The position numbers were made by a program, and so were the translations under genes. Below the pieces are notes generated by a model. The model did not search any database. It worked only from the letters and a program-made list of their open reading frames with translations, and had not been told where the DNA came from. Positions 36,601 to 44,956 of a stretch of DNA of 64,000 bases are shown here, piece after piece; position 1 is the stretch's first letter; every line of letters begins with the position of its first letter. Origin of the DNA: Roseiarcus sp963772555 (GTDB taxonomy: Bacteria; Pseudomonadota; Alphaproteobacteria; Rhizobiales; Beijerinckiaceae); NCBI GenBank assembly GCA_963772555.1, contig CAVYXQ010000023.1, positions 1 to 64,000 on the forward strand. Reading direction: 5' to 3'.

Positions 36601-37053
36601 GTAAAGGCTGATCGCCGCGGCATTGCCGGCCACAACGCTCGCAGTGATGGCCTCGACTTCGCTTGCAGCCCGCCCGATGACTCGGGAAAGCAGCGCGGAT
36701 CCAAGTCCCCGTCCTCGCGCCTCCGGCGATACAAACATCCCCCACAATTGTCCTTTGTGCCGCGACTTCAGTGCCTCGGGCACATGCAGCCCGGCGATCC
36801 CGACCAGCGCCTCCGAAGCCTCTCGCCAGCCGCCGACCACGAAGTTGCTCTGGAGCCTTTCGGCGAACCATTCAAGCCGCTGCGACGCCTCGACCTCCCA
36901 GGAGGCGCCAAACAACTCGGGGCAAGTCCGAAGCGCCTCGATACGCAACCGCCTGTAGGGGTCCGCGTCGACTGAGCCGAGCCGCCGAAGGACAAACCCA
37001 GGCAGGTCCGGCCCTTCCGGCGGCAATCCGGCGTCGCTAAGCTGTTGAATCAC
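36490..37053 (-). CDS. GNAT-family N-acetyltransferase
   Basis: 187 residues from GTG 37053, which overlaps the acyl-CoA synthetase stop (GTGA). The acetyl-CoA-binding motif A is clear: LWGMFVSPEARGRGLGSALL, followed by motif B region AITASVVAGNAAAISLYLKA and GFVEFGLEQRALKI. The substrate cannot be predicted. The frame is open far upstream, but that part is antisense-like filler within the synthetase gene. Coupled translation suggests it modifies or supports the same metabolic step. Confidence 0.85.
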   Translation of the reverse strand: MIQQLSDAGLPPEGPDLPGFVLRRLGSVDADPYRRLRIEALRTCPELFGASWEVEASQRLEWFAERLQSNFVVGGWREASEALVGIAGLHVPEALKSRHKGQLWGMFVSPEARGRGLGSALLSRVIGRAASEVEAITASVVAGNAAAISLYLKAGFVEFGLEQRALKIESRYYDEHLMTLSLRRLKD

Positions 37054-38678
37054 GAGGTCGGCAGCTTGTAGCCCTTGAAAGTCTCCCTGAGCTTCAGCTT
37101 GTTGATCTTGCCCGTCGCCGTATGGGGGATTTCCTTCACCACCTGCATGTCGTCGGGCAGCCACCACTTGGCGATTTTCGGCTTGAGATAGTCGAGCACC
37201 TCCTCGGCCTTCGGCTGATGGCCTTCCTTCGGCACGACCACCAAGAGCGGCCGCTCGTCCCATTTGGGATGGGCGACGCCGATGACCGCCGCCTCGAGGA
37301 CGTCCGGGTGGGCGACCGCGAGGTTCTCGATGTCGATGGTCGAGATCCATTCGCCGCCCGACTTGATCACGTCCTTCGCCCGGTCGGTGATCTGCATGAA
37401 GCCGTTCGGATCGATGGTCGCGACGTCGCCGGTGTCGAAAAAGTTGTCCTCGTCGAGGATTTGGCCGCCCTCGTCGCGGAAATAGCTCTCGACCACGGCC
37501 AGGCCGCGCACCTTCAGTCGGCCGAACCGCTTGCCGTCCCACGGGAGCTCCCTGTTCTCGTCGTCAACGATCTTCATCTCGACCCCGAACGGCGCCCAGC
37601 CCTGCTTCGCCTGGACGGCGAGCTTTTCCTCGCGGGTCAGCAATTCCTGGCCCGGCTTGAACGCGCCCGCCGAGCCGACGGGGCTCATCTCGGTCATGCC
37701 CCAGGCATGCCGCACGCGAATGCCGTAATCCTCCTCGAACGCCCGGATCATTTCCGGCGGGCAGGCCGAGCCGCCGATGCCGATGAACTTCAGCGTCGTG
37801 AGCCTCTTGCTCTCCTTGCGCATGTAGTGGAGGAGCCCGAGCCAGACGGTCGGCACGGCGGCGGTCATGGTGACCTTCTCCGTCTCCAGAATGTCGAAGA
37901 CCGAGGCGCCGTCGAGCCGCGCCCCCGGCATGACCATCCTCGCGCCGTGCATCGGGCAGGAAAGCGCCAGTCCCCACGAATTGGCGTGAAACATCGGCAC
38001 CACCGGCAGCACCGAGTTGTCGGCGCCGAGCAACAGGCATTCGGGGCCGGACGCCATCATCGAATGCAGGATGTTGGAGCGATGCGAATAGAGCACGCCC
38101 TTGGGATTGCCGGTCGTGCCGGAGGTGTAGCAAAGGCCGGCGGCGGTGCGTTCGTCGAATTCCTTCCACTGAAAATCCGCGTCGACTTCGCCGATCCAGT
38201 CCTCGTAGGCGACCGCGTTCTTGAGCCTGGTCGCGGGCATGTGCGCCGCATCGGTCAGGACGACATAGCGCTCAACCGTCGGCAGATGATCGGCCAAAGC
38301 CTCGAGCAGCGGCACGAAGGTCAGGTCCGTCATCACCACCCGGTCTTCGGCATGGTTGACGATCCAGGCGATCTGCTCGGGAAAGAGGCGGGGGTTGACA
38401 GTGTGATAGACCGCGCCGATCCCGGTGATGCCGTACCAGGCTTCGAGATGGCGATAGCCGTTCCAGGCGAGGGTGGCGACGCGGTCGCCGAGCCGGACGC
38501 CGTCCCGCTCGAGGCGCTTGGCGATCTTGAGCGCGCGCTCGCGGATTTCGCGATAGTTCGTCCGGTGCATCGGCCCCTCGACCTTCCGCGAGGCGATCTC
38601 GCGCTCCGGAAACTGGATCGCGGCGAAATCGATGATCTTGTGCATGAGCAGGGGCCAGTCCTGCATCCGTCCCATCAT
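37050..38678 (-). CDS. Medium/long-chain acyl-CoA synthetase (AMP-forming)
   Basis: 542 residues from ATG 38678 (GGGAGG seven bases upstream). ANL superfamily: P-loop-like AGLCYTSGTTGNPKGVLYSH (A3), AWGMTEMSPVGS (A5), FFDTGDVATIDPNGFMQITD (A7), RAKDVIKSGGEWISTIDIEN (A8) and the catalytic lysine in IPHTATGKINKLKLRE (A10). It activates fatty acids with ATP and CoA. Best matches by motif are FadD-like medium/long-chain ligases. Forms an operon with the GNAT gene and faces a MarR regulator, so it is probably controlled by that regulator. Confidence 0.93.
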   Translation of the reverse strand: MMGRMQDWPLLMHKIIDFAAIQFPEREIASRKVEGPMHRTNYREIRERALKIAKRLERDGVRLGDRVATLAWNGYRHLEAWYGITGIGAVYHTVNPRLFPEQIAWIVNHAEDRVVMTDLTFVPLLEALADHLPTVERYVVLTDAAHMPATRLKNAVAYEDWIGEVDADFQWKEFDERTAAGLCYTSGTTGNPKGVLYSHRSNILHSMMASGPECLLLGADNSVLPVVPMFHANSWGLALSCPMHGARMVMPGARLDGASVFDILETEKVTMTAAVPTVWLGLLHYMRKESKRLTTLKFIGIGGSACPPEMIRAFEEDYGIRVRHAWGMTEMSPVGSAGAFKPGQELLTREEKLAVQAKQGWAPFGVEMKIVDDENRELPWDGKRFGRLKVRGLAVVESYFRDEGGQILDEDNFFDTGDVATIDPNGFMQITDRAKDVIKSGGEWISTIDIENLAVAHPDVLEAAVIGVAHPKWDERPLLVVVPKEGHQPKAEEVLDYLKPKIAKWWLPDDMQVVKEIPHTATGKINKLKLRETFKGYKLPTS

Positions 38679-38708
38679 GGCTCGACCTCCCGAAACGGTG
38701 TACGCTTC

Positions 38709-38726
38709 GCGCCTGATCGCAGGCGC
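38709..38726. promoter_or_regulatory. Perfect inverted repeat between acyl-CoA synthetase and marR
   Basis: GCGCCTG-ATCG-CAGGCGC, 7 of 7 bases paired, 30 bases upstream of the synthetase ATG in the 143-base divergent region. A weaker dyad GGTTG-ATGTC-CAACC lies at 38735-38749. MarR proteins bind short palindromes near their own divergent promoters, so one of these may be the operator. Not proven. Confidence 0.4.
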
Positions 38727-38821
38727 CCGGATTTGGTTGATGTCCAACCTTGGCGCCGGCAACGCCGCTTGGCAATCGCCACATGTAATTTTCCCAAGGC
38801 GCCGAAGGGACCTGCTCTGTC

Positions 38822-39325
38822 ATGAATGCTTCACGGGAAAGCGGCCAGACGCCCGACGGCAAGGCGCCCGAGCGCTCCGTCCGGGTCTGGTTTCGCATGA
38901 TCCGGCTCGAGGCGCGGATGCAGGTGGCGGTCGCCGAGCGCCTGCGCCGGATCGGCGTCTCGATCCCGCAATGCGACATCTTGACGACGCTCACCGAAGA
39001 GGAGGGCGTCAGCCAGCAGGAGCTCGCCAAGCGGCTCTATGTCACCAAGGGCAACATTTCCGGCCTGCTCGACCGGCTCGAGAGCGCCGGTTTGGTCGAG
39101 CGCCGCGAAGCGGCGGCGGACCGGCGGCAATATTCGATCTATCTCACCGAGGCCGGCCGGGCGATGGCGGAGAAGGCGATCGCCGTCCAGATGAAGTGGA
39201 TCGCCTCGACGCTCGGCCGCATGGCGGAGGCCGACCTCGAGGCGCTGGAGACGCGGCTCGTCGCCTTGCGCGACATCGTGCGCGAGGTCGAACGGCCGAC
39301 GGAAGCGACGCCGGCGCCGGCCTGA
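38822..39325 (+). CDS. MarR-family transcriptional regulator
   Basis: 167 residues. Winged-helix core: GVSIPQCDILTTLTEEEGVS, recognition helix QQELAKRLYVTKGNISGLLD, wing LESAGLVERREAAADRRQYS, and the C-terminal dimer helices. Divergent from the acyl-CoA synthetase, which is the natural target; ligand may be a fatty acid or acyl-CoA (inference from context). Confidence 0.92.
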   Translation: MNASRESGQTPDGKAPERSVRVWFRMIRLEARMQVAVAERLRRIGVSIPQCDILTTLTEEEGVSQQELAKRLYVTKGNISGLLDRLESAGLVERREAAADRRQYSIYLTEAGRAMAEKAIAVQMKWIASTLGRMAEADLEALETRLVALRDIVREVERPTEATPAPA

Positions 39326-39482
39326 TCGGGCAACTGGCGGGGCCGATCGAACGTCTCATGCCCACGCCACGCTTGCTAGATTCCGCGGTCCTCAGCTCTC
39401 GAACGATTGCGCTTGTCCACGATTACGGGCTTCGCCGTCGCCTTAAGCCGCGGGTTCCGACCAGGCAGACTCGTTTCCGTCA

Positions 39483-39533
39483 CCCGCGGGCTCGACCCGC
39501 GGGTCCATGGATCGCCGGGTCAAGCCCGGCGAT
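39483..39533. repeat. Pair of intergenic palindromic repeats
   Basis: Two adjacent palindromes: CCCGCGGG-CTCGA-CCCGCGGG at about 39483-39503 and ATCGCCGGG-TCAAG-CCCGGCGAT at 39511-39533 (9-bp perfect stem). The second with its trailing GACG matches the kind of REP-like element found in many copies in alphaproteobacterial genomes. They lie in the 364-base gap between marR and the hemerythrin gene, which is otherwise empty. Confidence 0.7.
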
Positions 39534-39689
39534 GACGAATCCGGATGGGTCAACCTGTCGGAACCCGCGCTGGGAGGCTCGGAAATTCAGGCTCGCCGGA
39601 CTCTATTCCGGCCCGGGTTTGATCTTGCGCAAAAACCGGGTCGGGTCATGAGTTAGATTGGTGAAGGGTTCACTGCGTCGATCGCCGCC

Positions 39690-40253
39690 ATGATCATTGA
39701 GCGTCTAAGCCGAGAGCATCGCAATATCGAGAAGCTGCTGGCGATCCTCGAACGGGAGCTTGAGATTTTCGACCGCGGGGTTCGCCCCGACTATGCCGTT
39801 ATTCGTGCGATTATCAGTTATTTCAAGGTTTACCCACAGTTCTACCACCATCCCCAGGAAGATCTGGTTTTCGCCAAGCTGAGAATTCGCGATCCCGCTG
39901 CGGCTGCGAAGGTGGGTGATCTCGCTCGCGAGCACCGAACAGGGGTTGAACGTTTGCACCGCGTCACTGAGGCGGTCGACAAGGCGCTGGCGGATCATCA
40001 AATGCCTCGGCAAGATGTTGATGCCATCGTTCGCGACTTCATCGAGCACGAGCGGCATCACATCATGATGGAAGATCGTGATTTCCTTCCTGCCGCCCTC
40101 AGGGCTTTGGAGCCTCGAGATTGGACGGAGATCGCTACTGCCCTGACCGGACATAGGGATCCGCTGTTCAGCGATGTCGCCGAAGAGGGATTTGAAATGC
40201 TGCGAGCGCATATTTTGCGATTGGAGCAAGAGGCTGAAGCCGAACGGGATTAG
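39690..40253 (+). CDS. Hemerythrin-domain protein
   Basis: 187 residues, all-helical. Candidate di-iron ligands are in SREHRNIEKLLAILERELE (His10), FYHHPQEDLVFAKLR, LAREHRTGVERLHR and IEHERHHIMMEDRDFLPAAL, the usual order for a four-helix hemerythrin fold. Such proteins bind O2, NO or sense iron/redox state. It is soluble and has no fused signalling domain. It stands alone in the accessory region. Confidence 0.9.
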   Translation: MIIERLSREHRNIEKLLAILERELEIFDRGVRPDYAVIRAIISYFKVYPQFYHHPQEDLVFAKLRIRDPAAAAKVGDLAREHRTGVERLHRVTEAVDKALADHQMPRQDVDAIVRDFIEHERHHIMMEDRDFLPAALRALEPRDWTEIATALTGHRDPLFSDVAEEGFEMLRAHILRLEQEAEAERD

Positions 40254-40449
40254 TCGCTTCGACCGCCAATGCGGATTGCCTCCGGTTCGGACACAACGCT
40301 GCTGGGAGGCTTGGCGGACGCATCGTATCCGACTCAGAGCCGCCCTTGCTGGTTGGCGCCGCTACGCGAAGAAGGCGCCAGGTGCGGCCGTTCCCGGACC
40401 ATTCTGCGAACGCGTCAGTTCGACCCGAAGCCGACGTTCGCGGAGATAC

Positions 40450-41454
40450 TCAGACGACCTGATCGGAATCGAGTGGGCAGGCCATTTGGGGATCGGTTTC
40501 CACCTGGAACGTAGCATGGCCGATCCCAAATCGCTCTTTCAGCTTTCCGCTGAGATCAACCAGGCAGGAATCGCCCGGATGGCCGCCCGGCATCACCAGA
40601 TGCGCGGTGAGCGCCGTTTCCGTGGTGCTCATCGACCAGATATGCAGGTCATGAATTCCCTGCACCCCGGTCGCCGCCGAAAGAAACTCACCGACCTCTC
40701 GCGCTTCGAGGCGGGAGGGAACCGCATTTAGCGACATCGTGACGCTGTCGCGCAAGAGACCCCAGGTTCCCCAAATAATGATGGCGTTGATGATCAGGCT
40801 CGCAGCCGGGTCCAGCCAGAGCCAGCCGGTAAGCAAGATCACCAGACCGGCGATGACGACGCCGACGGACACAAGCGCGTCGGCCGCCATGTGCATGAAC
40901 GCGCCCCGGATGTTGAGATCGCCCTTGCGGCCCGAGGCAAACAGCCACGCGCAAACGCCGTTGATCAGGATACCCACGGCGGCCACGATCATCATCGTCT
41001 TTCCGGCTGCAGGCTGGGGGTTCCAGAATCGGCCGATGGCTTCCCAGCTCAGACCCCCGATGACCACGAGCAGGAAGACCGCATTGAAGAGGGCGGCCAG
41101 GATCGATGTTCCGCCGAGACCGTAAGTGAAGCGTTGCGTCGGCGCGCGCTTCGAGAGCACGGCGGCCGACCAGGCGACGCCAAGGCCGAGCACGTCACTC
41201 ATGTTGTGGCCGGCGTCGGCCAACAGCGCGACGGAATTGCCGAGCAGGCCGTAGACCACTTCCAGAACCACGAACCCGGCGTTGAGGGCGATCCCGATGG
41301 CGAACGCCTTGCCGAAACTTGCGGGCGCGTCGACGTGGCCGTGGCCGCCGTGTTGTGAATGGTCATGGCCGCCGTGATGGGAATGGTCATGCCCGCCGTG
41401 ATCGTTGGCGCGCTCGTGCGCGTATCGGTCATGGTGGTCGTGGTTATGAGTCAT
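40450..41454 (-). CDS. Cation diffusion facilitator, CzcD/ZitB type
   Basis: 334 residues from ATG 41454. A His-rich cytoplasmic N-terminus (HNHDHHDRYAHERA and three GGHDHS-type repeats) is followed by six membrane helices with the zinc-site motifs LLADAGHNMSDV (TM2) and HMAADALVSVGV (TM5), and a C-terminal ferredoxin-like metal domain (GIHDLHIWSMSTTETALTAH). Exports Zn2+, Co2+ or Cd2+ by proton antiport. Same orientation as the next CDF gene upstream (53 bases between), so both are probably driven by the MerR-controlled promoter at 42312-42342. Confidence 0.93.
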   Translation of the reverse strand: MTHNHDHHDRYAHERANDHGGHDHSHHGGHDHSQHGGHGHVDAPASFGKAFAIGIALNAGFVVLEVVYGLLGNSVALLADAGHNMSDVLGLGVAWSAAVLSKRAPTQRFTYGLGGTSILAALFNAVFLLVVIGGLSWEAIGRFWNPQPAAGKTMMIVAAVGILINGVCAWLFASGRKGDLNIRGAFMHMAADALVSVGVVIAGLVILLTGWLWLDPAASLIINAIIIWGTWGLLRDSVTMSLNAVPSRLEAREVGEFLSAATGVQGIHDLHIWSMSTTETALTAHLVMPGGHPGDSCLVDLSGKLKERFGIGHATFQVETDPQMACPLDSDQVV

Positions 41455-41507
41455 GAACGGGGCGCAGTCCATTACTGAGTCCGTCGCGGGGCGTTGTCAG
41501 GTTCTTG

Positions 41508-42212
41508 TCAGGAACAACCACACTCTTCGCCGGCCCAAGCCTCACGGCCTTCCTTGACCAAAAGCCATACGATCGCGAGCGCGCCAACGCCATCGATCCA
41601 CCACATGCCGAAAGCCCATTGAGCGGCAAGGCTGACTACCACAACGAACGAGAGCCATCCGCATGTTACGGCTTCCATCGCATCCGCCCTGAGGGCGCGA
41701 CTGCCGATCTTATCCGCTATGGCGATCTTGCGACGCGATAGATAACGCATCGACGGAATCGCAGCCAAAGCGACGATGAAGCCCGGCCAGGAGAATGCTT
41801 CCCCATGTCGCGTCCATAGGCTCCAGAGGGCCGCGATCGTGACGTAAGCAGCCAGTGCGAATAGCAATCCGCCCGCGATCCGGCTCGCCAAAAACTCGGC
41901 ATTCTCGGAGAATGCCTGTCCGCGACGAAGTTCAACCGTCAGCCGCCAGACCAAGGCGCCAGCCGAAGCCAACTCAATCACGCTGTCGAGTCCAAACGCC
42001 ATCAAGACGAGGCTGCCGGCCGCAAGGCCCGACGCCAGAGCGACGATCGCCTCGACGCTCATCCATCCGATCGTAAGCCATTCCAGCCTGAACGCATCGC
42101 GGATAAGGGCCTCGCGGTCGCCGGAGGACTTGGGATACAGAACCAATGCGGGCGGCGCGCAGCACTCGTCCGCACATACGATCGTCGCCTTTTCGCTTTG
42201 AGCTTGGCTCAT
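41508..42212 (-). CDS. Cation transporter, CDF-like
   Basis: 234 residues from ATG 42212 (AAGGA nine bases upstream; the frame is open further but crosses the promoter). A Cys-rich N-terminus (CADECCAPP) and C-terminus (EECGCS) flank five or six membrane helices. FGLDSVIELASAGALVWRL is the CDF-type TM2 metal site (D-x-x-x-E form), with ALRADAMEAVTCGWLSFVVV as the TM5 partner. Short members like this lack the large cytoplasmic domain. Likely metal efflux together with the neighbouring CzcD-type protein. Confidence 0.85.
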   Translation of the reverse strand: MSQAQSEKATIVCADECCAPPALVLYPKSSGDREALIRDAFRLEWLTIGWMSVEAIVALASGLAAGSLVLMAFGLDSVIELASAGALVWRLTVELRRGQAFSENAEFLASRIAGGLLFALAAYVTIAALWSLWTRHGEAFSWPGFIVALAAIPSMRYLSRRKIAIADKIGSRALRADAMEAVTCGWLSFVVVVSLAAQWAFGMWWIDGVGALAIVWLLVKEGREAWAGEECGCS

Positions 42213-42311
42213 GGCTTTATTCCTTGTTTCGCCGAACATATTGGAAGCGGATGGCGCGGCGAGTCGGCTTGCTCGTCGGCCATTGCCGTTCCTTTTCAAA
42301 ATTTGACGCAG

Positions 42312-42342
42312 AGCATACAACCTCTAGCGGCTAGAGGTTCAA
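42312..42342 (-). promoter_or_regulatory. MerR-type promoter/operator with 19-bp spacer
   Basis: On the minus strand: -35 TTGAAC (42342-42337), a 19-bp spacer, then -10 TATGCT (42317-42312). The spacer contains a perfect 8-3-8 palindrome ACCTCTAG-CGG-CTAGAGGT (42320-42338). An over-long 19-bp spacer with a centred dyad is the hallmark of promoters untwisted by MerR-family activators. It directs transcription into the CDF genes, and its position next to merR leaves little doubt about the regulator. Confidence 0.88.
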
Positions 42343-42352
42343 GAGTAATAGC

Positions 42353-42772
42353 ATGGAAATCTCGATTGGCGAGCTGTCGCGGCGGACAGGCGTGAAGGCG
42401 CCGACCATTCGGTATTACGAGTTGGTCGCTCTAATGCCAGCGCCGCCCCGGAGCCAAGGAAAACAGCGCCGTTATAGCCAGCGCGGAGTCTCACGGCTTA
42501 TTTTCATTCGTCACGCCCGCGAACTCGGCTTCGAGATCGACGCGATCCGCACCCTGCTCGCGTTACAGGACAATCCGAACCAGCCATGCGCGACAGCCGA
42601 CCGCATCGCCCGGGCGAGACTTGCCGAAGTTGAGCAGCGGATCCGCAGCCTCACGGCTCTCAAAGCCGAGTTGGAGTCGATGATTATGGAATGCCGCTTT
42701 GGTACTGTCGCCACATGCCGCGTGATCGAAGTTCTCGCCGATCACGGCCAATGCGTCCACGACAGGCATTAG
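42353..42772 (+). CDS. MerR-family metal-responsive activator, ZntR/CadR-like
   Basis: 139 residues. N-terminal winged helix ISIGELSRRTGVKAPTIRYY, GKQRRYSQRGVSRLIFIRHA, then the long dimerisation helix. Metal-site candidates fall at ZntR positions: C79 in the dimer helix and C114 near its end, with C122, H131, C134 and H136 in the C-terminal loop. CueR lacks the equivalent Cys79 (it has Ser), so Zn/Cd/Co sensing is more likely than Cu. Divergent from the two CDF exporters with the dyad promoter between them. Confidence 0.92.
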   Translation: MEISIGELSRRTGVKAPTIRYYELVALMPAPPRSQGKQRRYSQRGVSRLIFIRHARELGFEIDAIRTLLALQDNPNQPCATADRIARARLAEVEQRIRSLTALKAELESMIMECRFGTVATCRVIEVLADHGQCVHDRH

Positions 42773-42844
42773 CCCGGCGGATGGCCGCTCACGTTTCCGG
42801 CCAAGGCGGGCTCCGCTTGCGCCAGACCATTTGGGGGTGAACAA

Positions 42845-43455
42845 GTGAATCGACGGCAACTTCTGCTCGCTGGATTATTTTGTGTTGCGGGTCGCATAGC
42901 CCACGGACAAGAGATTCCTGGCAAATCGAACGGCGACACTCGGCCGGTCCAAGATGACGAGGAGCTTTGGTTTCTCCTTTCCGCACTTGATACGTTGATC
43001 TTCGTGGTGACCGGCGGCGTGTTGAAAGAGCCGAACGAGATAGCTCGGACGATCCAAGAATTTCAGCCTTATGGCGTGCAATTCGGAGAGCTGCACGCCG
43101 CCGAGACATTTAACGACGCTCTTATATCAAATGAGGGACTGGCTCGAGTTGCTGACGGCGCGTCAGCTATCGCCGCCGCTACGCAAAAGACCGCAACACT
43201 CTTGTCAGACGTCATTTCATCAGCTCCGCTCCGAGATACAATCTCCCAATCGTTCTCCCGAGCTTCGACATTATTGCTCGCGCGTTCGTCGGAAAATACT
43301 CGATGGTGGTGCAATTGTTATGGGCTGAGAGCGATAAACTGCTGAGGTGGATTCACAGCTTCCCCGCCCTGATCTACGATCCGCGCCGGGTCGACGAGAT
43401 GTATGCGAATAACCGCTTCCCGCTCCTCGCGACGCTCTCCTCGGGCTGCGATTGA
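42845..43455 (+). pseudogene. Exported hypothetical protein, probably frameshifted
   Basis: From GTG 42845 the product has an Arg-Arg-led signal-like N-terminus (NRRQLLLAGLFCVAGRIAHG) and a helical domain (ELWFLLSALDTLIFVVTGGV, VQFGELHAAETFNDALIS). In this frame it ends at 43345 with a poor tail. Another frame continues in coding-like style to a stop at 43453-43455 (YNLPIVLPSFDIIARAFVGK, WIHSFPALIYDPRRVDEMYA). The shift lies between about 43155 and 43270. GC content is lower than in the neighbours, as expected for acquired DNA. Family unknown. Confidence 0.4.
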
Positions 43456-43460
43456 ATGCG

Positions 43461-43528
43461 CGCTCCGGGCGGACACTGCGCCTAGAGGCAAGGCCCGCTT
43501 ACCTGCCCTCTTGCGAAGTTCGCGGTCG
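43461..43528 (+). repeat. 68-bp diverged repeat, copy A
   Basis: Aligns without gaps to 62212-62279 with about 12 mismatches over 68 bases; the best stretch is GGCCCGCTTACCTGC. It begins six bases after the broken gene ending at 43455. Copy B also lies beside broken coding sequence. Translated in one frame both copies give a similar peptide (EARPAYLPSCEVR / EAGPAYLLTCAVR), so it may be a fragment of an old gene or mobile element. Confidence 0.5.
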
Positions 43529-43729
43529 ATATCCAGAGCGGCAGCTTCACGTCGACACTAGCCGTAAATTGCGGACCTGTTGCCGTTGGCTTCCGGTCAC
43601 ACTTAAGGGTAGGTTGAAGGCAATGTCCAAAAGAATCGACAATTCGTGGGTGGTGTTCGCGAGTGTCGAGGACGACGAACACGCGAAGTGCGTCGATATT
43701 TTTTATCGGCTTGATGGCACATTTGGATT

Positions 43730-44763
43730 CCTGATTACGCGGCAACGTCAGCCAGCTTTAGCAAGGGGTAAGGCATCGGGGCGGTCCTCAGCGCAACGAA
43801 TGCGAGGCGGGGGATCATGGTTTCGAGATCGTATCGGCGATTGAATCGATATTCGAACTCCGCGAGATATCGAGGAACGTGTTTTTCTTGCACGGCTGGG
43901 TAGGTCCCCACGAGGGCGGCTTTGATATTGCCCAACGCGGTATTGACCCATTTGAAAGCAGGGGTGCGAGCCGCTTGCTTGCCGCTTCCGGTCTTGATTG
44001 AAGTGTGGAGGCATCCGGCTTGGGTGACAGCGGCGAAGCATGCCAGACCGTCGGAGACGATATTGGCGCCGGGGTTGAGCGCGGTGCTCGCGAGCTTTCG
44101 GGTCGCAAAGCTGCTGAAGGCTTTGACGGGCCGAAGGATGATTTGATCTGGCTTGCCATCGTCCGTTGTCGCGATCGCGGCGACGAACGGGGTCTTGCCT
44201 GTTGCGCCGCGCCCGCGGCGGCCGGACCGGGCGCCGCCGATATAAGCGTCGTCCATGTGGACGTTGCCCTTCAAGCGTTTGCTCGCGTTACGCTCCAGCA
44301 TGACTTGAGCGAGCTTGTGCTTCATCATCCAGGCAGCCGTCTGGGTGACGCCAAGGCGTCGACCGAGTTCGATGCTGGAAATGCCCTTCTTCGATTGCGT
44401 GACCAGGTAGATCGTCTTGAACCAGATGCGCAGCGGCAGCTTACTCGAAGCGAAGATCGTTCCCGCTTTGACAGAGGTCTGCTTGCGACACGCGTTACAC
44501 TGGAATAGACGCCGCGCGCCGCGCGTGACGACGCAGTGATCGGCGCCATTGCACCCAGGACATTCGAACCCGTTCGGCCAGCGCCATTTGACGAGCGCCG
44601 CATGACATTGCTCTTCGGTTCCGTAAATCTCGGCGAAACGAGCCTCGCTGAGGCCTTTCTGGAACTGGACCTGATTGCGCGCCATCGGAGAACCCCTGCG
44701 AAAACAGCATGTTCATGTTCTGTTCTACTCAAAACCTGAAGCTGACGCAAGCGCGTAATCAGG
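43730..44763. mobile_element. Complete IS1595-type insertion sequence
   Basis: 1034 bp. The ends are inverted: left CCTGATTACGCG and right, read inward, CCTGATTACGCG, continuing with mismatches to GTCAGC on both sides. It is flanked by an exact 8-bp direct repeat TTTGGATT at 43722-43729 and 44764-44771, the duplication size known for IS1595. One transposase fills the element on the minus strand. Intact ends, intact transposase and an unmutated duplication indicate a recent, possibly still active, insertion. Confidence 0.95.
43735..44685 (-). CDS. IS1595-family (ISXO2-like) transposase
   Basis: 316 residues. N-terminal zinc ribbon (FECPGCNGADHCV and LFQCNACRKQTSVKAG), helix-turn-helix ELGRRLGVTQTAAWMMKHKL, then the ISXO2-like catalytic domain: HMDDAYIGGARSGRRGRG with the first Asp, NIVSDGLACF with the second, and KWVNTALGNIKAALVGTYPA with the family's third acidic/Asn position. 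The stop codon lies inside the left terminal repeat. No frameshift is seen, so it should be functional. Confidence 0.95.
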   Translation of the reverse strand: MARNQVQFQKGLSEARFAEIYGTEEQCHAALVKWRWPNGFECPGCNGADHCVVTRGARRLFQCNACRKQTSVKAGTIFASSKLPLRIWFKTIYLVTQSKKGISSIELGRRLGVTQTAAWMMKHKLAQVMLERNASKRLKGNVHMDDAYIGGARSGRRGRGATGKTPFVAAIATTDDGKPDQIILRPVKAFSSFATRKLASTALNPGANIVSDGLACFAAVTQAGCLHTSIKTGSGKQAARTPAFKWVNTALGNIKAALVGTYPAVQEKHVPRYLAEFEYRFNRRYDLETMIPRLAFVALRTAPMPYPLLKLADVAA

Positions 44764-44956
44764 TTTGGATTTGAGGAATTTCGGCGAGATGTTGAGGACG
44801 CCGGCGAATGGACACCGCTCGGCTATTATTCGGGGTCGACCTATGCCTCATCGATCGCCGCATATGAGGCTGCCGAAGCCGCTGCTCCTTGGCTCGCTGA
44901 CAGATTGCGTCGCAATCCGACCCTGAGGCGCCACCCTCGCCGATAGAGGATGCCCG

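Larger units (their letters stand above)
43623..44946 (+). pseudogene. Small gene interrupted by the IS1595-type element
   Basis: The 5' part (43623-43729, GAAGG upstream of the ATG) encodes MSKRIDNSWVVFASVEDDEH and continues to DIFYRLDGTFG; the 3' part (44772-44946) encodes FRRDVEDAGEWTPLGYYSGS and ends LRRHPRR. If the element and one copy of the 8-bp duplication TTTGGATT are removed, the two parts join in one open frame of 93 codons through GTFGFEEFRRDV. The protein is small, acidic and soluble; I do not recognise its family. The insertion destroys it. Confidence 0.85.
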
